From NCBI GenBank assembly GCA_000711775.1, contig ARYC01017027.1, forward strand, positions 248,001 to 312,000: a stretch of DNA of 64,000 nt. Direction: 5' to 3'. The notes below the pieces were generated by a model that was not told the origin of the DNA, made no database searches, and saw only the letters and a list, made by a program, of their open reading frames with translations. Both the position numbers and the translations under genes were made by a program. This stretch comes from Oxytricha trifallax. Taxonomy: Eukaryota > Ciliophora > Spirotrichea > Sporadotrichida > Oxytrichidae. How positions within the stretch are numbered: position 1 is the stretch's first letter; every line of letters begins with the position of its first letter. Positions 58,600-64,000 of this stretch are shown piece after piece.

Positions 58600-60032
58600 A
58601 ACAAAATTTTTATCAGTTTGTCTTTGTTGTATCTCTTGAATCTTGCTGTCTTTAGTGGTTCAAACATGTCTTCTAAGGATTTTCTTGGTATGCTGGCGCT
58701 CTTACGATTATCTTATCTTCGTAATTTCTTAGCACACATCATTTTACTTTAAGTGCTAATAATATAATTAATTGATTATTTCTCATGCTTTGTACCAAAA
58801 TAAAACATGTTTTCCATATCGCACTCTAATATTATTGCAGCTACTGCCCAAACATCCCACTAAACTGAATCGTTGGTCCATTCTCTCTGGTTGGAAAGTA
58901 TCCTGGAGTTCAGAGAATCATTTGCTAGTGTTAAAATACCTTATATTAAGGTTCTATTAAAATTAATTACTAATACTTCTAAAGGGAAAAGGCTCAGCAT
59001 AAATTTTCAGGCTTCAAATCTTAATGAACATATCTAAGTTTACAAAGTTCCTTTATCCCTATATCAATTATGATAGTATATCATTCAAGTCATCTGGGTA
59101 TCTGTTATTATAAAGATAATTCCGAAGAGTCATTTTGAACTTCACAAGCCAGTGCAACGAAACCAAACTCTAAAATAACACCATCTAGTTTTAGCATATT
59201 CTTGCTATCTCTTCTCTATGCTTCTCTTAGTATCATATATTCGTTAGCAAATTAATTTTAATACTGCTCGTTCTTAAGGAGAAGCTGAAAAGATATACCT
59301 TATAGTCATACATTGAACCACTATGAGCTTTGCTTCAGCTTGCTCATCTATATGCAAGTAGTTATCAATAAAACTGCTTAGTTCCACTGCAATTAATAAA
59401 GGAATATACATAGATCTCTCTTAGAAGCATGTTTATAGACATTATATGATAGCTGATTCATTGATCAAAATTGTTTCTTTCTCTTGAGATTCTCCTGCTC
59501 TTCCTATTTAGACTCAAAAAAAGTATTGGATTTATTTTCGCAGGTACTAATTTATAAGTCTAATTTCCTTAAATCATGAACACACTAAAGTGATGCTAAA
59601 GCTTATGCTTCTTATCTTTATCAGAGCGCACAAGACTTCACACTAGTCTTGCATTAGTACTAGCCCTCAATTTTATTATCATGCTTAAAATACACCTCAG
59701 CCTTTCCTGAGTGTATCTTTTTGAGGTGCCTCTTTATACTTGACTCATTTGGGAAGAAATTTTAGACTTTTTTCATTCAAAGTTTTTAAACCTTTTATTG
59801 GTAGCTGTTATTTTACTTACTCGTCATCTTCAATAAATGTTTGAACTCCTATCTCTGTTCTCTATTTCTTGTTCTTCACTTCAATGACAAAGGCCTCTGC
59901 TTTAAATTCAATAACTTTTACCTCTGCCTACCTATCAAGATAGATAACTTTTGGCTTATAAGTGGATCCAAAGTTTAGCTATGATTATACAGTTGCTAGA
60001 GAATCTGCTTTGTGATTAAAGTTGACTGTCAT
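58600..60032 (-). pseudogene. TBE3 57-kDa zinc-finger/kinase gene (broken)
   Basis: ATG 60032 (MTVNFNHKADSLATVQSQ). First finger remnant NFFPNESSIKRHLKKIHS (about 59720-59773), then HDNKIEGQYQCKT where the second finger begins, and a kinase-like part with YVHQDLKPENL (about 59005-59040) and WDVWAVAAIILEC (about 58835-58875). A frame break lies just before the first finger (TGA near 59750) and others follow. The layout matches TBE1. It is convergent with the left terminus. Confidence 0.65.
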
Positions 60033-60239
60033 GTTTAAATTCAAATTTAAATTTCTATTAAAAAGCTAATAATTATTAAATGGCTATAATAGTACTATGT
60101 AAGAGTTGCCAATGCCACAACAATTACTTGATTTCAGCACTAGAATTTCATATTTATATAAAAGAAATTATTACTATAATTTTTTGAATTTTACCTTTAA
60201 TTATTTTGATCTTGATACCAATTCAGAAAAGTTCAGGTT

Positions 60240-60560
60240 AGTACTGGCTCGAGTTTAAGTTTTCAACTAAATTGTAACTTTTATATTAAAATCTCATTAG
60301 TTTAAAATAATGTAGTAATTAGATTTTTGGACTATTAAATTCGCACCAATTAAAATTAAGCGAATTAAGTACCAGTACTAATTAAATTAAAACAAATATA
60401 GTACTAATTTAATGGAACTAAGTTAATAAAAATGGAGTTCCATCTCTGAAGTTTGTTACAGCTTTACAAATTTTCTCCACGTATCTTTACAGGGTTCACT
60501 TTCTATAAGATGCTTATATTTAATAGTAAAATTTTAAACAATAGGATCCAGAAGTCTAAA
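60240..60560. promoter_or_regulatory. TBE3 spacer with TTAGTAC-type inverted sites
   Basis: Reverse complement of the TBE2 spacer. It includes TTAAGTACCAGTACTAA (60365-60381), GTACTAATT and a block TGGAGTTCCATCTCTGAAGT shared with 63680. Sites are of the TBE2 kind, not the TBE1 TTAGGAG kind. Confidence 0.65.
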
Positions 60561-60609
60561 AATTATAATTTGAATATCATTGATATGAAGAGGGAAAATT
60601 ATTGAATCA

Positions 60610-61385
60610 ATGAGTGTTACATTGAAAACGGTTAGGGCTAAAGAAATGATATCAAGATTCAGAAGTAAGGAAGATTCCTATCGATAACTCACTCAACTTG
60701 GTAAATATTCATCGTATTATTTAAACGAATTCTCTAATTTGTCTATTTCTTCATACTATAGAAGGTACAAAAATATCAATCTTAAAGGCTATACTCTGTG
60801 ATGAGGAGAAAACTTTTAAAAACTCAGAGATTAAGTGGATTGAGATACCAAACTACCCAGAGTTCTCTGTACCAAATCTTTATGAAAGATGAAGAATTGG
60901 TAGTTTACCTTCCTACTAAGAAACAACTTTTTAACAGGCTTCCAGTAAACGTTTATTCTTTGGTTTTCATGGCACTTTGAGAGAAAGTTATCTCAAAGAT
61001 ATCATAGATAAAGATCACAAGAAACACAGCTCAATTACTCCCGAAGATTAAAAAAAGCAAGGCATACTAGTAAGCGAGTCCTTGCAAGAGGACTTAAGAA
61101 GTTTCTTATCTCTCTAGTAAGCTCTTGCATATAACTTTGCAAGGAAACTTGGAACTGGTATATTTTTTAAAAATAAATGCAGAAGATTAGTGAAAAAGAA
61201 AGTCTCAAACCATTCATTAAGTGAGCAAGAGACTTTATAAAGAAATGTAAAAACATGATAAAATAAAATTATAATATAATGCTGGTGCTTGTATTAAGAG
61301 AAGAAACTTGGGTCCTTGTTAAGCACTAGATGAAGAAGAAAAGAAAGAGCATTCGAATCCATTTAAAAGTTCGTTTAATATGTGA
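60610..61385 (+). pseudogene. TBE3 22-kDa protein gene (broken)
   Basis: ATG 60610, then AKEMISRFRSKEDSYRQL, an intron of about 60 nt (from GTAAATATTC near 60701), EGTKISILKAILCDEEK and IEIPNYPEFSVPNLYE. A frame change near 60885 leads to KDEELVVYLPTKKQL. The basic C-terminus ends at TGA 61385. Similarity to TBE2 is very high in places, but slips break it. Confidence 0.7.
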
Positions 61386-61391
61386 TATTAA

Positions 61392-61559
61392 TCATTCGTT
61401 TAAGTCTAAAACCTATTTATAAACATTCATTCATCCTTCTATTGCACAAACTGTTTTCTTATCTTTTCTCATTCTCTTTCAGCTACTTTAAATCAAGTCA
61501 ACTGTATCAATAGACAGGTGATACATTAGATGACATAACAAAGGTTTCTTGTATTGATT
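61392..61559 (-). pseudogene. 3' fragment of TBE3 transposase, cut by TBE2
   Basis: It encodes the last 50-odd residues of the TBE transposase (HYKK-like QYKKPLLCHLMYHL, SIDTVDLIQSS) with the stop at about 61392. It matches TBE2 62555-62722. It ends abruptly at the CAAAACCCC of TBE2. Confidence 0.8.
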
Positions 61560-61675
61560 CAAAACCCCAAAACCCCTTAGTGAGGTTTATAAGTGCTTTG
61601 ATTTGTAGGGTATAGTTGGGGTGTTATTGGGGTTAGTAGAGAAATTAGGCCCATTTGCAAAATGAGAAATAGAAA

Positions 61676-62722
61676 TTAGCGAAATTTAGGGTCTATTATG
61701 ATGAGTAATATTTAGATTTACTGCTTAAGCTTAGGTATGGTACAAGTATTAATAAAGACTAAACCAAACCTGTACTAAATTATGCAGCAATAGCAAAGTT
61801 ATTACGCAAGAGTGCCTCAACTGTTAGGTATCACTGCTTGCTAGCTGTTTAGCATTTTAATTCTGGTTGTTGAACGCAGCCTGCAAGAAAATAAAAGTTC
61901 TCTCAGGCTCATATTGACTTCCTCTGCGACTCTAAGACTTTGAAGTATTGGCCACACTTTCCATTAGACTAGCGAGCTGTCATGTTTCATCGCAGGTTTC
62001 CTGACATGCGTATCTCTCCTTAGACTATAGCCAATATTTATAGAAGAAATGGTATTACTTTCAAGACTGTCAACAGAGTGAAGAGAGTGATTGATTTTAC
62101 AGTGCCATTTTATAGTAATAATTAAAATATATATATGATTAAATGCAGAGAGCTATTGATAATAACATCAAGTTCATACATGCAGATGAAGCTGTGTTTA
62201 CGTTCAACACTTTTATTAATAAGTCATGGTACAAGAAGTATGATAACATAGAAGTTTATGACTAAAAGGTGAAGGTAGTCACCCATGCAATTTTAGCTGG
62301 TATAAGTGAAGATTCAGGCTTAGAGAGTTATGTGATTCACCCTCGCTCTATTAAGCGAGAGTAGTATATAGAGTTCCTACATAAGCTCAGAGAGAAGTAT
62401 AGCAACCAAGAGATCATCCTGTTTGCTGATAACCTTTCAGTTCATAAGACTAAGGAGTCTAAGAAAGCTTATGAAGACCTAAACTTAACTCCTGTTTATA
62501 ACGTTCCTTATAGTCCTTAATTTAATGGAATAGAATTCTACTGGAGTTAAATCAAGACTCACTACAAGAAGCTGCTGCTGTATCATCTTATGCATGACTT
62601 GCCTATCGATACAGTAGACTTGATTCAAAGCAGCTGTAAGAGAGTGAGTGTAGATAAAACAAAAATTTGTGCGAGAGGGAAGAATGAATGTTTATAAATA
62701 AGTTTTAGATCTAAACGAATGA
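61676..62722 (+). pseudogene. TBE2 transposase (several lesions)
   Basis: Homologous to the TBE1 enzyme over its length: DLLLKLRYGT, FHRRFPDMRIS, NIKFIHADEA (first Asp), FADNLSVHKTK (second Asp), YSPQFNGIEFYW (Glu). The ATG of TBE1 is not conserved. A TGA lies near 61873, an AT-repeat slip near 62130 shifts the frame, and another slip precedes the C-terminus (near 62678). The triad residues are present, so the gene may be a recent loss, or the sequence may contain errors at the (AT)n run. Confidence 0.75.
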
Positions 62723-62728
62723 ATATAT

Positions 62729-63516
62729 TCACATATTAAATTGGCCCATAAAGGGGTTTGGCTCTCTTTCTTCTCCTCTTCTTATGGCTTGCTTGGACCC
62801 ATATTTCTTCTCTTGGTGCCAGCTCCTGAATATGTTCATTTCATCTGGCTTTTAAAAATCTTTATAAAGTCTCTTGCTCACTTCATAAATAGTCTATGAC
62901 TTTCTCTCTCTGTGAACCTTCGCATGCTCTTTCATTAGGAATAAACCAGTTCCAGGTTTCCCTACAAAGTTATGAAGCAAAGCTTACTAGAGAAGAATGG
63001 GTGCTTCTTAAGCTCAGCGAGCCAGGTCTCGCTTATTAGTATGCCTTGCTTCTTTTAATCTTCAGGAGAAATAGAGTAGCGTTTTTTGTGAGCTTCTTCA
63101 ATGATCTCTCTGAGATAACTCTCTCTTAAAGTACCAAGAACTCCAAAGAAGAAGCTCCTTTCTGGAAGCTTGTTAGAGAGTTGTTTCTTGGTAGGAAGAT
63201 AAACTACCAACTCTTCATCTTTCATCGCATCCTCGTAGAGATTAGTGACTGAAATCTCTGGGTAGTTTGGTATATCTATCAACTTTATTTCACTGTCTTT
63301 AAAGGCTTTCTTCTCATCGCAGAGTATAGCTTTTAAGAATGAAATTTTGGTACCTTCCATCGTTGGAAGGAATAAACCCACTATAGCATATGATTAAGTA
63401 TATGTCACATGCTTACCATGCTAAGTGAGGTATCGATAGAGATCTCCCTTGCTTCTAAATCTTGAGATCATTTCTTAAGCTCCAACCCTCTTCATTGCAG
63501 TACTTATAGATTCCAT
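62729..63516 (-). CDS. TBE2 22-kDa protein
   Basis: Intact frame from ATG 63516 to TGA 62729 with two introns, 63381-63416 (36 nt) and 62962-62987 (26 nt), giving about 241 residues. Order: MISRFRSKGDLYRYLTQH, GLFLPTMEGTKISF, IDIPNYPEISVTNLYEDAM, LPERSFFFGVLGTL, HKKRYSISPED, then the basic PGTGLFLMKEHAKVHRERK part. It is convergent with the transposase, 6 bases apart. This family is known only from TBEs and has no assigned activity. It serves as the reference for reading the broken copies in TBE1 and TBE3. Confidence 0.82.
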
Positions 63517-63599
63517 CCTTGGTCCTTCTCTTATTATTGAATTTCAAATTTTAATATATAGAGTTCTGGATCCTACTGTTAAAAATCTTAGTATTAAAT

Positions 63600-63920
63600 A
63601 TGGGCATCTTATAGGAGGTCAACCTGGTAAGGATACGTGGAGAAAGCTGGCAGAAGCTGTAACAAACTTCAGAGATGGAGCTCCATTTTTATCAATTTAG
63701 TTCCATTAAATTAGTACTAAATGTTTAAATTTGATTAGTACCGGTACTAAATTCGTTTAAATTTAATTAGTACCAAATTAAAAGTACCAAAACTTAATTA
63801 GTACCTACTTTAAACTAATGAGGTTTTAATGGAAAAGTTCCAAAATGGTTCAAAACCTAATTGTACCAGTACCAACCCGATTTTATACTTGGTTGGTACC
63901 AAAATAGAAATTATTAAGTA
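63600..63920. promoter_or_regulatory. TBE2 spacer with TTAGTACC inverted sites
   Basis: TTAGTAC(C) or its reverse occurs six or more times, with a perfect palindrome TTAGTACCGGTACTAA at 63735-63750. The preceding block (GGAGGTCAACCTGG.., CCATTTTTATCAATTTA) is conserved with TBE1, while the repeated sites differ from TBE1's TTAGGAG. Confidence 0.75.
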
Positions 63921-64000
63921 TGAAATTAGAAAAATTATATTTATAAACTAAGCATAAATATGATCTCTAACACCTTAAATTCAACCATAATTGTTGACGA

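Larger units (their letters stand above)
58462..61559 (-). mobile_element. Old TBE (TBE3), interrupted by TBE2
   Basis: The left terminus at 58462 is a decayed version of the TBE2 end (CAAAAACAAAATCCCTTAA.., then GTGATTTGATTTGTAGGG shared with TBE2). Read on the minus strand the order is transposase, 22-kDa (+ in window), 57-kDa (-). At 61559 the transposase coding sequence is cut by the C4A4 end of TBE2. The rest of TBE3 should resume beyond the window, about 4 kb downstream of 61560. Confidence 0.85.
61560..64000 (+). mobile_element. TBE transposon (TBE2), runs off right edge
   Basis: It starts CAAAACCCCAAAACCCC after GATT, inserted in the TBE3 transposase gene. It contains the transposase (+), the 22-kDa gene (-) and the spacer in front of the 57-kDa gene, which would begin beyond the window. 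The clean telomere-type tip against the decayed TBE3 tip shows that TBE2 is the younger. Confidence 0.9.

Overview
The window looks like germline (micronuclear) DNA of a stichotrich ciliate of the Oxytricha/Stylonychia/Tetmemena type. It is very AT-rich. Recognisable proteins read through TAA and TAG as Gln and end only at TGA. Introns are tiny (about 26-53 nt, GT..AG). Element ends carry C4A4/G4T4 telomere-type repeats, and TBE (telomere-bearing element) transposons with their three genes are present. One kinase gene is interrupted by a 19-bp insert between 5-bp direct repeats, as expected of an internal eliminated sequence (IES).

Layout. 1-8.7 kb: soma-destined genes (coiled-coil protein, Nudix hydrolase, NEK-like kinase, SNM1/Artemis nuclease, an unrecognised helical protein). 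9.1-10.6 kb: a degenerate, unidentified coding stretch of unusual composition. 10.6-21.0 kb: a 10.4-kb transposon, here called Element A, with about 100-bp inverted ends tipped with C4A4. It encodes a SecA-like ATPase/helicase, a divergently transcribed coiled-coil protein, a DD34E transposase, and possibly a GC-rich small RNA and a small 92-aa protein. 21.1-24.5 kb: a divergent TBE-like element. 24.8-25.3 kb: a 553-bp palindrome. About 25.4-35.07 kb: a second, inverted and decayed Element A. 35.1-37.36 kb: gene segments. 37.36-41.42 kb: a TBE (TBE1). 41.4-50.7 kb: gene segments (including mitochondrial ribosomal protein bL12) interspersed with about 420-bp foldback elements. 51.25-55.15 kb: a second TBE-like element whose kinase gene has become a pseudokinase. 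56.2-58.1 kb: a non-autonomous element whose ends are built from 20-bp TGACGTCA repeats, holding two smaller elements. 58.46-61.56 kb: an old TBE (TBE3) whose transposase gene is cut by a younger TBE (TBE2), which starts at 61,560 and runs off the window.

How the parts fit. TBEs and TBE-like elements share one plan: a DDE transposase and a 22-kDa-type gene transcribed towards each other, then a divergent zinc-finger(/kinase) gene. The spacer in front of the zinc-finger gene carries short inverted sites whose sequence differs between element types while the frame around them is conserved. Element A has its own plan: SecA-like ATPase forward, coiled-coil gene reverse, transposase forward, with a shared promoter region holding a 12-bp palindrome conserved between both copies.

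Many genes show single-base frame breaks, often at homopolymers. Real germline decay and assembly error cannot be told apart from this sequence alone. Everything here was read by eye; no database search was run.
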